In this document: positions 1-10,783 of the stretch, piece after piece | Position numbering within the stretch: the stretch's first letter is position 1 | Layout of the letters: each line of letters begins with the position of its first letter | Assembly (NCBI GenBank): GCA_036873755.1 | Contig: JAVTVY010019003.1 | Location: forward strand, 1-64,000 | DNA length: 64,000 nt | Reading direction: 5' to 3' | DNA from: Hanleya hanleyi | Lineage: Eukaryota > Mollusca > Polyplacophora > Lepidopleurida > Hanleyidae | The notes under the pieces: generated by a model | Database searches by the model: none | Told to the model about the DNA's origin: nothing | The model's input: the letters and a program-made list of their open reading frames with translations, nothing else | Position numbers and translations under genes: made by a program

Positions 1-274
1 CATGTCTCCGCCAATATACCTAGATACGTTTTTCCTGTCTGGTTTATCATTACATCATAGTATGGGATATCTATTCGTCTATGTACCGGTGTAAGGGATC
101 AGATGCCCCCACAACGTCCCCCCTCCACTTCCCCCGACTGATTGCCCCCCCCCCCGCCCCTGTAAGATAGGATTTACCAAGATACGCAGCCCAGGCAAAC
201 CAGCAATACCATTTATTAAGATAACCACACACAAATAGCAATACACCAAATGTGTATGTGGAACTGGATGCTTC
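1..274. other. Left-edge unassigned sequence
   Basis: No gene is recognisable. The stretch contains a C-rich run (about 144-160). It leads directly into the 15-bp array. Reading frames on the minus strand that start here are extensions of the array. Confidence 0.5.
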
Positions 275-986
275 AACCCGTACCCTAGTAATCCGTACCC
301 TAGTAACCCGTACCCTAGAAACCCATACCCTATAACCCATACCCTAGTAACCCATACCCTAGTAACCCGTACCCTAGTAACCCATACCCTAGTAACCCAT
401 ACCCTAGTAACCCGTACCCTAGTAACCCATACCTTAGTAACCCGTACCCTAGTCATCCGTGCGCTAGTAACCCGTACCCTAGTAATCCGTACCCTAGTAA
501 CCCATACCCTAGTAACCCGTACCCTAGAACCCATACTCTAGTAACCCATACCCTAGTAACCCGTACCCTAGTAATCCGTACCCTAGTAACCCGTACCCTA
601 GTAACCCATACCTTAGTAACCCATACCCTAGTAACCCGTACCCTAATCATCCGTACCCTAGTAACCCATACCCTAGTAACCCATACCCTAATAACCCATA
701 CCCTAGTAACCCGTACCCTAGTAACCCATACCCTAGTCATCCGTACCCTAGTAACCCGTACCCCAGTAACCCATCCCTAGTAACCCCTACCCTAATAACC
801 CATACCCTAGTAACCCATACCCTAGTAACCCATACCCTAGTAACCCGTACCCTAATCATCCGTACCCTAGTAACCCATACCCTAGTAACCCGTACCCTAA
901 TCATCCGTACCCTAGTAACCCGTACCCCAGTAACCCATACCCTAGTAACCCATACCCTAGTAACCCGTACCCTAGTAATCCGCACC
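275..986. repeat. 15-bp telomere-like minisatellite (about 47 copies)
   Basis: The unit is CCCTAGTAACCCRTA, with R mostly G or A. It combines TAACCC and ACCCTA, the two parts of the animal telomere repeat on the C-rich strand, but with a fixed 15-bp spacing instead of 6 bp. Occasional variants replace AGTAACC with AATCATCC or AGTAATCC, so the array has diverged. Because 15 is divisible by 3 and the unit lacks stops on the minus strand, it gives valine/arginine/threonine-rich open frames that are not believable proteins. An interstitial degenerate telomeric origin is an inference. Confidence 0.93.
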
Positions 987-1285
987 CCGCTCCTCTCCCC
1001 CTAATTTTTTTTCTTACACTTTGGCCTAGGGAATTTGGGACTGAACTTTCTAGAAGTTATCTTATGAACCCAGCTTTAGACATTATCCTAAAAATGGCCG
1101 CTCTTATGACGTCATAGTGAAGTCATATTTATAAAAATGCATCAGTGGTCGATTTTTCAGCCACATTTTCCTCATTTTTTATTGATGCGTTTTTCTCCGG
1201 AAAAAAACTACATAGTAAAATAGAAAATAATTTGAAGGAAAACGAGGAAAAATGCATCTTTTCATTCACACCCTCATGGCCGCCA
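987..1285. other. Spacer with no gene seen
   Basis: This is AT-rich sequence between two arrays. Near 1278 it contains GCCGCCATTTTG, which matches the YY1 binding consensus on one strand. The same word occurs at about 49512, next to another repeat. No coding or RNA gene is apparent. Confidence 0.5.
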
Positions 1286-2205
1286 TTTTGATTTAACCCA
1301 GCATGATCCTCTGCTTGGAGAGGTTTGATTTAACCCAGCATGATCCTCTGCTTGGAGATGTTTGATTTAACCCAGCATGATCCTCTGCTTGGAGATGTTT
1401 GATTTAACCCAGCATGATCCTCTGCTTGGAGATGTTTGATTTAACCCAGGATCCTCTGCTTGGAGATGTTGATTTAACCCAGCATGATCCTCTGCTTGGA
1501 GAGGTTTGATTTAACCCAGCATGATCCTCTGCTTGGAGATGTTTGATTTAACCCAGCATGATCCTCTGCTTGGAGAGGTTTGATTTAACCCAGGATCCGC
1601 TGCTTGGAGATGTTTGATTTAACCCAGCGTGATCCTCTGCTTGGAGATGTTTGATTTAACCCAGCATGATCCTCTGCTTGGAGAGGTTTGATTTAACCCA
1701 GCATGATCCTCTGCTTGGAGAGGTTTGATTTAACCCAGCATGATTCCCTGTTTGGAGATGTTTTACTCTGAACCCAGCATGATCCTCTGCTTGGAGATGT
1801 TTGATTTAACCAGGGATCCTCAGCTTGATGCAAAGCTGATTTAACCCAAAGCATAGATCCTCTGCTTGAGATGTTTGATTGATCCTGAGCAATGATCTCA
1901 TGCTTGGAGAGGTTTGATTTAACCCAGCATTATCCTCTGCTTGGAGATGTTTGATTTAACCCAGCATGATCCGCTGCTTGGAGAGGTTTGATTTAACCCA
2001 GCATGATCCTCTGCTTGGAGATGTTTGATTTAACCCAGCATGAACCTCTGCTTGGAGATGTTTGATTTAATCCAGGATCCGCTGCTTGGAGATGTTTGAT
2101 TTAACCCAGCATGATCCTCTGCTTGGAGATGTTTGATTTAACCCAGCATGATCCTCTGCTTGGAGATGTTTGATTTAACCCAGGATCCGCTGCTGGAAGA
2201 TGTTT
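1286..2205. repeat. 37-bp minisatellite (about 25 copies)
   Basis: The unit begins TTTGATTTAACCCAGCATGA and continues TCCTCTGCTTGGAGATG. Most copies differ by one or two substitutions (GAGATG or GAGAGG) or by loss of the CATG tetramer, giving CAGGATCC. Copies near 1800-1900 are more rearranged. The unit is not a multiple of 3 and has no coding potential. Confidence 0.95.
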
Positions 2206-2611
2206 GCAAATAGGCTCAAATTTACCCAAATAATATATATGTTATAAAATCTCGCATTGTGACATATAAACTAAAAAGGAGACTGGAGACAGAGGGGCCA
2301 GGAACGACGGAATAGGGGGGGGAGGGGGGCAGGGGGCGGGGGTTCATGGCCCTCCCAATATTTTCAGCAAAAAAAAAAGAAAAGAGACAACACACGTACG
2401 ACACAAAGCCAAACAAAAACAAGACAGAGTAAGAAACAAAGCAATAGAGTAAAGTGAAAAAATGCAGATTTTACTTTCCAATAAGCATGAAGGGCACAAG
2501 AAAAAAAATCATTCACATTCACATTCATAAGGTTAATTTTGTTCGGCTCTCTAACAAGGACAAAAAAAATCTGTGTTAGTGATATGGTCAAAGAAAATTT
2601 AACCTTCACAA
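2206..2611. other. Purine-rich low-complexity spacer
   Basis: There is a long G-rich run at about 2310-2345, followed by A-rich sequence to about 2600. Short minus-strand frames here are Phe/Leu/Ser-rich low-complexity translations. No gene is supported. Confidence 0.5.
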
Positions 2612-3470
2612 TACATTATTGCAGAATCTTATAAAACAGGCCTATACCACCAAGCGCCTCCTCTAAATTTGTCTCAAATTTGGCGATACATATCGCATGC
2701 TGATAGCAAAAATACGAGCGTAGCGTGCAAGATTTATGGCGTTATGTTTCAACTTTTGTCTAATTCCGCTTAACCCGGGGCACAGACCCTCAAAACAAGA
2801 GTTTTGGACCTGTGGTATTACGGTGAAGTGTCGAAATATGGGGTCTTTATATATAACCTCATGCTTTATACAAAATATCCGCGTTCATGATCCAAAGACC
2901 ACAGGCCCTCAACACAAGAGTTTTGGGGTGTGTGGACGGTGGTATTACGGTGAAGTGTCGAAATACGGGGTCTCTATATATAACCCCATGCTTTATGTAA
3001 AAATACACCTAAAGCATGGGATTATAGAGACCCCATATTTCGACACTTCACCGTAATACCACCCTTCACCCCCCCAAATCTCTTGTTTTGAGGGCCTGTG
3101 CCTGGGGTTAGGGGCCGTATGAAACCATCTATTTTAAAATGCTCATGTTCATATGAACAGGCACAATCAAAGCGTGACTGTGACATATCATATCAACGAA
3201 TTTACAACGAAAATCATACGGATTAACAGTATTGATCAGCGATACAGATTTGATATTTTGGGAACATCATGATATCTTGCCGGTATCATTGAAAACTACT
3301 GACCGCTTCTCCCTTGCATTTTTAAGTATACTATGATCTTTTTTGACTTGAATTTGGTGCTAAATTATGCTGTTATACGAGTTAGGTCTTTGGATTATGT
3401 ACGAGGACATTTTTTAATGGACGGCGGCTGAATATTGAATGACGGGCTACACGCTTGTATTTCGAATGAA
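2612..3470 (+). repeat. Interspersed repeat R1, copy A
   Basis: This stretch is homologous to 20850-21503 (copy B) and 23228-23890 (copy C). Shared blocks run from CTTATAAAACAGG, through a block containing CGATACATATCGCATGCTGA and TCCGCTTAACCCGGGG, to a tail containing GGTCTTTGGATTAT. In copy C the first block encodes a Lys/Tyr-rich peptide tail ending in a stop; in copy A this frame is broken. Copy A is interrupted at about 2781-3100 by nested fold-back DNA, whereas copies B and C are contiguous there. The function of R1 is unknown. It could be part of a transposon or a SINE-like element. Confidence 0.75.
2781..3100. mobile_element. Nested fold-back MITE in R1 copy A
   Basis: 2900-3100 is a near-palindrome. 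CACAGGCCCTCAACACAAGA at its left end pairs with TCTTGTTTTGAGGGCCTGTG at its right end, and the arms extend about 90 bp inward through GTGAAGTGTCGAAATACGGG and its complement. A partial copy of the left arm lies at 2781-2870, joined by about 25 bp that resemble the R1 tail in reverse orientation. Copies B and C of R1 lack the insert, which delimits it. Flanking CCCGGGG and CCTGGGG may be a decayed target duplication. Confidence 0.75.
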
Positions 3471-3714
3471 ATGATATTCAATATTTAAATTATTTATACT
3501 TCATCACCTGACAGCGAATATTAAAAAAAATGTTATGAGAAACAACAAAACAGGCAAAACAGAGTTTACACAGGCAAAGTTTTATTGTTTTATTGCTCAG
3601 AAATACGCCAGAACGCGTCTCCGATCATGTAAGACCCCTGGAGCTTCCGGGGCCTACGCGGCCCCTCCAGTCATCAATTGCTTCCGCCGTGCCCGAGGAC
3701 GACCGGAAGGGGAC
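3471..3714. other. Spacer with no gene seen
   Basis: This is AT-rich sequence followed by a short GC-rich stretch at about 3630-3710. A 62-codon plus-strand frame at 3535-3723 runs into the next array and has no recognisable domain. Confidence 0.4.
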
Positions 3715-4285
3715 GGGAGATAGATAGGCGGCGGGGAGTGTGACGGGAGATAGAGGGGCGGCAGGGAGTGTGACGGGAGATAGAGGGGCGGTGGTGAGTG
3801 TGACGGGAGATGAGCGGCGGGGAGTGTGACGGGAGATAGACGGCGGGGAATGTGACGGGAGATAGAGAGGCGGCGGGGAGTGTGACGGAGATAGAGAGGC
3901 GGCGAGAGACGGAGATAGAGGGGCGCCGGGAGTGGACCGGAAATAGAGGGGCGGCGGGAGCGTGACGGGAGATAGAGGAGTGGCGGGGAGTGTGACGGGA
4001 GATAAAGAGGCGGCGGGGAGTGTGACTGGAGATAGAGAGGCGGCGGGGAGTGTGACAGGAGATAGAGAGGCGGCGGGGAGTGTGACGGGAGATAGAGGGG
4101 CGGCGGGGAGTGTGACGGGAGATAGAGGGGCGGCGGGAGCGTGACGGGAGATAGAGGAGCGGCGGGGAGTGTGACGGGAGATAAAGAGGCGGCGGGGAGT
4201 GTGACGGGAGATAAAGAGGCGGCGGGGAGTGTGACGGGAGATAAAGAGGCGGCGGGGAGTGTGACGGGAGATAGAGGGGCTGTGG
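3715..4285. repeat. 30-bp G-rich minisatellite (about 19 copies)
   Basis: The unit is GGGAGTGTGACGGGAGATAG followed by AGGGGCGGCG, with indel variants around 3810-3960. Thirty bases keep the frame open. The plus strand therefore reads a ten-residue period of the type VTGDREAAGS, and the minus strand reads Pro/Ser/Leu-rich periods. I regard these open frames as by-products of the array. Confidence 0.93.
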
Positions 4286-5103
4286 ACAGACGAACCTTTT
4301 TATACGTGAACCTGGAGTGTCTGTCAAGAAAAAAAGACAGAACTTTACTTGGAATCAATTGAAGTCAAGTTTATGAAAACATGGTCTTTTCAAGTGAGAA
4401 CTAATATAACCCGTACCCAGACAATGAAGATATAGTACCTCTGTTAATTTGGTCTGTGATAGGCGGTGTAACTGTAAGCGGAATTATCCACGATTCTTCG
4501 ATGAGATAGTTCTAAATTTGTGAACGAAGTTTGCGGGTCACGTTGTTCATCCTTCACACCGGCTATTGCGGCCTGTAAACTTGCTAGTTTGATCAAAATT
4601 TCATCTAGATTCTCGGACATATTTACCATGTCTTCCTGCGCGCGGAATAAACAGAGCGAGAACATATGCAGCGGCCGAGTCGCTGCAGGTAACTCGTGTT
4701 GTTTATGTGAATACTGTTAATGAACAAGGGTGTTTTCAAGTGAGAACTGATGTAACGTGTCTGTAAAAATTGTTGGAATTTTTCAACCAAAACTAATATT
4801 AAGCGTCTGTAAAAACATATTTTCTGTCAGTGTCTTCTGAATGGATAGGTCTTGAAACGGTACCTAACGTCTAACCCTGACTGCGTACCTCAATTATTTA
4901 TCCCAGACCATGCTACCACTCTTAGCAACAGAAAACAGTGGAATTTGTAACAGAGTAGGACTCGGCTTTTATTAAGCATTCCAATACAACAGCGTAACCA
5001 CATAAATACAACACAACATGGCAGATTTCAATCACCTGTACCCAGTACACCAAACGACTATTAAACTCGAGGTATACCTTTATCTATTCGCATTTTTCCT
5101 CAA
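4286..5103. other. Spacer with one weak minus-strand frame
   Basis: No gene is recognised. A 73-codon minus-strand frame at 4444-4665 contains a leucine/isoleucine heptad-like stretch (NLDEILIKLASLQAAIAGVK) that could form a short coiled coil, as found in retroelement Gag-like proteins. Nothing else supports this. The element AAGTGAGAACTRATRTAAC occurs twice, near 4395 and 4740. Confidence 0.35.
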
Positions 5104-7098
5104 CAGCATCTCAAGCTCTCATTGATAACATCGCATCTGTGACGTATGCCATCGTTAGCTCTCATTGAAAACATCGCATCTGTGAGGTATGCCATCGTTA
5201 GCTCTCATTGAGAACATCGCATCAGTGACGTATGCCATCGTTAGCTCTCATTCAGAACATCGCATCAGTGACGTATGCCATCGTTAGCTCTCATTCAGAA
5301 CATCGCATCAGTGACGTATGCCATCGTTAGCTCTCATTCAGAACATCGCATCAGTGACGTATGCCATCGTTAGCTCTCATTCAGAACATCGCATCAGTGA
5401 CGTATGCCATCGTTAGCTCTCATTCAGAACATCGCATCAGTGACGTATGCCATCGTTAGCTCTCATTCAGAACATCGCATCAGTGACGTATGCCATCGTT
5501 AGCTCTCATTGAGGACATCGCATCAGTGACGTATGCCATCGTTAGCTCTCACTGAGAACATCGCATCTGTGACGTATGCCATCGTTAGCTCTCATTGAGA
5601 ACATCGCATCAGTGACGTATGCCATCGTTAGCTCTCATTGAGAACATCGCATTAGTGACGTATGCCATCGTTAGCCCTCATTAAGAACATCGCATCAGTG
5701 ACGTATGCCATCGTTAGCTCTCATTGAGAACATCGCATCAGTGACGTATGCCATCGTTAGCTCTCATTGAGAACATCGCATTAGTGACGTATGCCATCGT
5801 TAGCTCTCATTAAGAACATCGCATCAGTGACGTATGCCATCGTTAGCTTTCATTCAGGACATCGCATCTGTGACGTATGTCATCGTTAGCTCCTACTGAG
5901 AACATCGCATCTGTGACGTATGCCATCGTTAGCTCTCATTGAGAACATCGCATCAGTGACGTATGCCATCGTTAGCTCTCATTGAGAACATCGTATTAGT
6001 GACGTATGCCATCGTTAGCTCTCATAAAGAACATCGCATCAGTGACGTATGCCATCGTTAGCTCTCATTAAGAACATCGCATATGTGACGTATGCCATCG
6101 TTAGCTCTCATTGAGAACATCGCATCTGTGACGTATGCCATCGTTAGCTCTCATTGAGAACATCGCATCAGTGACGTATGCCATCGTTAGCTCTCATTGA
6201 GAACATCGCATTAGTGACGTATGCCATCGTTAGCTCTCATTAAGAACATCGCATCAGTGACGTATGCCATCGTTAGCTCTCATTGAGAACAACGCATCAG
6301 TGACGTATGCCATCGTTAGCTCTCATTGAGAACATCGCATTAGTGACGTATGCCATCGTTAGCTCTCATTAAGAACATCGCATCAGTGACGTATGACATC
6401 GTTAGCTCTCATTCAGGACATCGCATCTGTGACGTATGTCATCGTTAGCTCCTACTGAGAACATCGCATCTGTGACGTATGCCATCGTTAGCCCTCATTG
6501 AGAACATCGCATTAGTGACGTATGCCATCGTTAGCTCTCATTGAAAACATCGCATTAGTGACGTATGCCATCGTTAGCTCTCATTAAGAACATCGCATCA
6601 GTGACGTATGTCATCGTTAGCTCTCATTAAGAACATCGCATCTGTGACGTATGTCATCGTTAGCTCCTACTGAGAACATCGCATCTGTGACGTATGCCAT
6701 CGTTAGCTCTCATTGAGAACATCGCATCAGTGACGTATGCCATCGTTAGCTCTCATTGAGAACATCGCATTAGTGACGTATGCCATCGTTAGCTCTCATT
6801 AAGAACATCGCATCAGTGACGTATGCCATCGTTAGCTCTCATTGAGAACATCGCATCAGTGACGTATGCCATCGTTAGCTCTCATTGAGGACATCGCATC
6901 AGTGACGTATACCATCGTAAGCTCTCACTGAGAACATCGCATCTGTGACGTATGCCATCGTTAGCTCTCATTGAGAACATCGCATCAGTGACGTATGCCA
7001 TCGTTAGCTCTCATTGAGAACATCGCATCAGTGACGTATGCCATCGTTAGCTCTCATTGAGAACATCGCATCAGTGACGTATGCCATCGTTAGCTCTT
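5104..7098. repeat. 43-bp satellite (about 46 copies)
   Basis: The unit is CATCGCATCAGTGACGTATG, then CCATCGTTAGCTCTCATTGA, then GAA. Each unit carries GTGACGTA, close to a CRE/ATF half palindrome. Marked variants, such as the block TCATCGTTAGCTCCTACTGA, recur near 5880, 6439 and 6654. These separations are 13 and 5 units, indicating higher-order duplication. There is no coding potential. Confidence 0.95.
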
Positions 7099-7257
7099 TC
7101 TCAGCAAACAACCTCACTGGGACATAATGCCCCAGCCACCAGTCAGACTTTCGGACAGGATTCCCGCCCGAGCGGACAGTGAGGACACTGAGGAAGCTCT
7201 AGAAATTATTCTAGATAGAGAGAGCACCCTCACTTATCTACATATGTTTCGGCAAAA
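7099..7257. other. Short unique spacer
   Basis: Unique sequence between two arrays. It includes the near-palindrome TCTAGAAATTATTCTAGA and a GA-rich run. No gene is seen. Confidence 0.4.
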
Positions 7258-7342
7258 ACTATAGGGTCTACTCAACAAACCTATAGGGTCTACTCAACAA
7301 ACCTATAGGGTCTACTCAACAAACCTATAGGGTCTACTCAAC
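7258..7342. repeat. 22-bp tandem repeat, 4 copies
   Basis: Four near-identical copies of CTATAGGGTCTACTCAACAA plus AC. Confidence 0.9.
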
Positions 7343-7815
7343 ATCTTATAATACGCTACATTCATCACTGTCCATAATTTAAACTTCCGGGAATACAGAT
7401 CTGCGCGAACCCAATAAAATCAAATCTCTTAGCATTTATAGATTTGCCTGGCCTGATTGCCCAGGTATATATGAGTGATGTTGGCTGTAAGAGCCTGTTT
7501 CCGGCGTTGATTTGCATTTAAAAGTCGATAGTCGATCTAAATGTCGATTTCTATAGATGTCGATAGCCGAGTAGTTTGAAAGTTGTTTTGATAGCCGATA
7601 TCGCCTTCGCCAATATCAAAGAAATTTTCTCTACAGTGCATTTTTCGCGCAAAGATTTAAATTCTGAGTTTCTATAGAAGTGTGACTGAAATTTTGATTG
7701 GCGAGCTCGCGAGCAATGAGCCACGACTGTCCGTGATTAGCTGAAGCACTGTGCCGGTAATAAGCATTAAAAAAATCCGAGTATCTAATCGGACACTCGC
7801 GAATGGTCAGGCCTA
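7343..7815. other. Flank of Polinton element 1, no gene seen
   Basis: Unique AT-rich DNA. The word GTCGAT recurs several times between 7515 and 7570 (for example AAAAGTCGATAGTCGATC). The last six bases, GGCCTA, are a candidate target-site duplication of the element that follows. Confidence 0.4.
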
Positions 7816-8500
7816 AGTAGTATAGAAAGTGGAAATCTGGTCGTATATTTGATGGCGGAGGGAAAATGTGGAGGGAATTGGGGAGGGAGTACTAGTGATG
7901 TCACAGCCCTTGAACCTTTGACCCTGTGTTGCTATGGCAACATGGCGAGGGACTTGGGGTCACGTGATGGACAGGGTGGTTGTGAAAATTAGGATTTTTT
8001 TCTGGAACTTTAAAAAGCGGAAACACGGACTTTACGCTAAAACTGGGGGGAATCCACTTCAAATGTATCTAGATCAGCCCATAATGGGACTATGGGGTTG
8101 GGGGGGGTGGTGTCATGTTGAAGCGGTTGTCGAGGCCGATGGGTGGCCAGCTCATGTGACTGGGAGGGCTGTTTCTCCAGAATACAAAATATACGGAAAA
8201 ATCGGACTGGAAAGGCCGTCAACTTGGTTGTGTTGGACCCTATGATGGGCCTACGGTTTTTTTGGAGTGCGTCATATTGAAGTGGTGGTCGAGGCCGATC
8301 CCGTGATGCATGGAGTAGATGCAAAACTAGGATTTGCCTTGAAAATTTGAAAGGAGGAACACAGACTTTACCCCTAATATATAAAAAAAAACTGCCATTA
8401 CATGGGTGTCAAGGTGAGATAATAGTGGTCCCCAGTAGATCGTGGCCTGCCGTGAGATACAGGGTGGGATAGCGGGTATATGTAAAAATTTACCCGGAGC
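7816..8500 (+). repeat. Left TIR of Polinton element 1 (outer part)
   Basis: The tip block at 7816-8080 is about 80% alike by eye to the left TIR of element 2 at 18264-18490. The inner part (8300-8500) recurs inverted at 12280-12440 and in direct orientation at 21504-21650. The word GGAACACGGACTTTAC and its variants recur at about 8017, 8352 and 9035, so the TIR itself is built from degenerate internal repeats. Confidence 0.75.
7928..7941. promoter_or_regulatory. RFX X-box palindrome in left TIR (element 1)
   Basis: GTTGCTATGGCAAC is a 14-bp near-perfect inverted repeat matching the RFX-family X-box (GTTGCC-AT-GGCAAC type). The identical 14-mer lies at the equivalent position of the left TIR of element 2 (18362-18375), although the surrounding TIR sequence has diverged. 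Binding is inferred from the motif only. Confidence 0.6.
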
Positions 8501-8504
8501 AATA

Positions 8505-9007
8505 GAGAAGATTACACTAGTTATAAATAACACGACAAATACCAATTTGTACATGATTACATGTATTATCGATCATTCGGAATGTACTTATTCCATCATC
8601 AGGATTTGGCTAAAGCAAGTAGTTCAAGAAAACAGGGTGTATATATACATGTACAGTGTTAACATTGTTAACAGAGTTCAGACAAGTGTACATAAACTAC
8701 TATAATAAAGATATAAACACAGCACAGTCATGCAGTGGAGATCAAATACCTCAAAAGAAGACTATTGTTCTCCACTACATGCCTGTACTGTGTTTATATC
8801 TTTATTATAGTAGTTTATGTACACTTGTCTGAACTCTGTTAATGACAATGTTAACACTGTACATGTATATATACACCCTGTTTTCTTGAACTACTTGCTT
8901 TAGCCAAATCCTGATGATGGAATAAGTACATTCCGAAAGCTCCATAATACATGTAATCATGTACAAATTGGTATTTGTCGTGTTATTTCTAACTAGTGTA
9001 ATCAAGC
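8505..9007. mobile_element. 500-bp fold-back element inserted in the TIR
   Basis: Two arms of about 237 bp (8505-8741 and 8769-9007) are near-perfect reverse complements around a spacer of about 27 bp. The outer ends read GATTACACTAG and CTAGTGTAATC. Both arms give the same short translated frame on opposite strands, which is an artefact of the palindrome. The element separates blocks of the Polinton left TIR, so it inserted later. No transposase is encoded. Confidence 0.9.
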
Positions 9008-9300
9008 CTCTCCATACTCGGGTATATAATAGAAAAGATGAACACGGACTTTATACCCCTATGGTGGGCATGAGCGACCCGTTGTACATATATACATACA
9101 TATATTCCATAGGATGAAGTATGGGGTGGGATAGACTCACGCGGAGAGAGAGAAAGAGAGGTGGTTAACTAAGCACACTGTTGTTTGATCACACTCACCC
9201 CTATTCCCACGGATGTAGTCCGTGCTAAGCACTATTCTTATTGATTGGAGATAACAACAACAACAACAACAAGCGTATTGCGTACACATTTATTATCCCC
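9008..9300 (+). repeat. Inner left TIR of element 1
   Basis: 9020-9060 is the inverse of about 12225-12260. 9170-9300 is alike to 18495-18625 (shared words GCACACTGTT, CCCCTATTCC, AACAACAAGCGTATTGCGTA). It contains GA-rich and (AAC)n microsatellites. Confidence 0.65.
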
Positions 9301-9447
9301 CCCCCCATCACAGGACACCCGAGCTGGGGGAGTCGCTATGGGTGTGTTTACAATTCAAGTATATTCTTGTCCAATCTTCGGTCATGCTTGTTTCCTCTTG
9401 TGCCAAAGCTTCCTCGGGCAGTCCAGGATACGTTGCGACAAAATGTC

Positions 9448-9756
9448 CTAGAACAGCGGTTTGCGGATTTTGATCGCATTTTCCAGGGCCTCGGTGGGAA
9501 GCAACCCCATATCCTCCTCCAAGTGACGCTTGGTTCCAATGATGGACCTATGCGTGGAATCGCCCTTCATTTCAAGCGGCAGCAGGCTATACTGACCTGC
9601 CGTCACAGAGGGACTCGGTTGGCTGAGTAGCGAGATGACAATGGCCTCATAAAATGCACCCCCATACAACAAGCCCAGGATGAGTAAGACCGTGATCACA
9701 GCACCCACTTTGCCTTGTCGGGTTTGGAGTGTCAGCGGCAGTCGCACTCTGTCCAT
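9448..9756 (-). pseudogene. Polinton small membrane protein (remnant)
   Basis: A 102-residue minus-strand frame. A strongly hydrophobic segment (VGAVITVLLILGLLYGGAFY, about residues 17-36) continues into a second apolar stretch, then a polar tail containing the words RHLEED and ALENAIKIRK. The same protein occurs at 23043-23231 on the plus strand, and its tail alone at about 18700-18800. In elements 1 and 2 it follows the integrase C-terminus on the same strand, so it is a regular Polinton neighbour of integrase. I do not recognise a named family. The conserved transmembrane segment suggests a virion or membrane protein. It is listed as a remnant because the element is inactive, though this frame itself is open. 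Confidence 0.55.
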
Positions 9757-9795
9757 GTCTGAGGACAGACTGAACTCCGATTCCAGTGAAGCGTC

Positions 9796-10780
9796 TTATA
9801 TCCGTTTCATTTGGTTGACGAGGTTGAGGAATTGAATGAACACGGCCATCGTTCCCACTTCACGAAGTGATACGTCTTGCCTCGGCGTCGCTCGGTCTCC
9901 AGGAGGCGTTCCACGGTAGTTATCTGATGTGGATTTCGCCACGGGCTGTAACTCCACGTCATAAAACGTCCCTTCCAGGGGTTCCCCTTGGAGATCTTCC
10001 ATTTGATATACAGTGGATTGAAGGGGTAGGTGACGAGTGATCACGAGTGTTCGTCGCTTCAGTTGGGAGATATGATATTCTGAACTTTTGCTTGACTTTA
10101 CTCATGTGCACTCGATCACCACGCTGGTATTTATAGGGGCGTAGACGTTGGAGGGTTGACCTGAGATACAGGACGGTCCAGTCTTGGGCTTCGTTACGCT
10201 GGGTGACTTGTATGGGGGCCCGCTGGATACTGCGGTGATAGGCTAGTACCCGGCGACCAACTGGGGAAGAACATGTGTATTCCTTTAGGTGAACTACTTC
10301 CACATGCGGCCTTTGAAGGTGCGATTGAACGTCTCGACGTCTCGTTGTATGTGTGAAAGAAGAACACCTTGTCGATTTTCAGAAACTGCTGAAAGAGTCT
10401 GTTGAGGAATTCTGTCCATTCATCGGTCTGTAAGTACAATCTGCTTCAGTCTGTTTGAAGGCGTTGATGAGATTTTCCCCGTTTTCGTCCGGATGGGGAC
10501 GACCCAGGCATATTTCGACAGGATATCGATGCAGGTCAAGAGATAGCCATTGCCGTCGTTGTGTTTAGCAAAGGCACTCATATAGATCAATTCCGCTTGA
10601 CATTGGCTGCCCATGCCTCCGACGATGACCCGTTCCGTGAAAAATGGCGCCGGGCAGCTCGATGTAAGCTATAGGTGTCCTGGGTTTTTAACCAGGCCCT
10701 AGACTTGTGATCAACGAATCCCATGGGGCTTGGCGGGGTTGTAGTATAAGCTGTCCAACACCTTCTCCCAAACGCTTCAT
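9796..10780 (-). pseudogene. Polinton retrovirus-like integrase (frameshifted)
   Basis: The start ATG at 10780 is supported by the aligned start of the third copy at 51167. The expected protein is about 320-330 residues, but the sequence is spread over at least four frames. Visible parts in order are: an N-terminal region with WLKTQDTYSLHRAARRHFSR; the start of the RNase H-fold core with the first catalytic Asp in LTCIDILSKYAWVVPI (10420-10614); the second Asp in the word TDEWTEFLN (10194-10439); the catalytic Glu in another frame near 10335; and the C-terminal chromo-like part with the words YKYQRGDRVHMSK and EGTFYDVELQPV (9796-10303). The family inserts the transposon by a DDE reaction. Several frameshifts make this copy inactive. 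The retrotransposon is inserted just upstream of the start codon. Confidence 0.85.
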
Positions 10781-10783
10781 GAT

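Noticed and set aside
71..985. Valine/arginine/threonine repeat frames on the minus strand
   Set aside because: Direct translation of the 15-bp array; no start context or domain.
275..986. True telomere
   Set aside because: The 6-bp period is absent and the array is followed by more than 63 kb of other sequence in the window.
3654..4362. Proline/serine-rich 234- and 217-codon frames and the VTGDREAAGS-type frames
   Set aside because: Products of the 30-bp minisatellite, whose length is a multiple of 3. Overlapping frames on both strands are equally open.
4444..4665. Gag-like coiled-coil gene
   Set aside because: A single short helical stretch with no nucleocapsid, protease or RT neighbour; kept only as a note in the spacer entry.
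8442..9005. Two related short proteins on opposite strands
   Set aside because: They are the same sequence read from both arms of the fold-back element.
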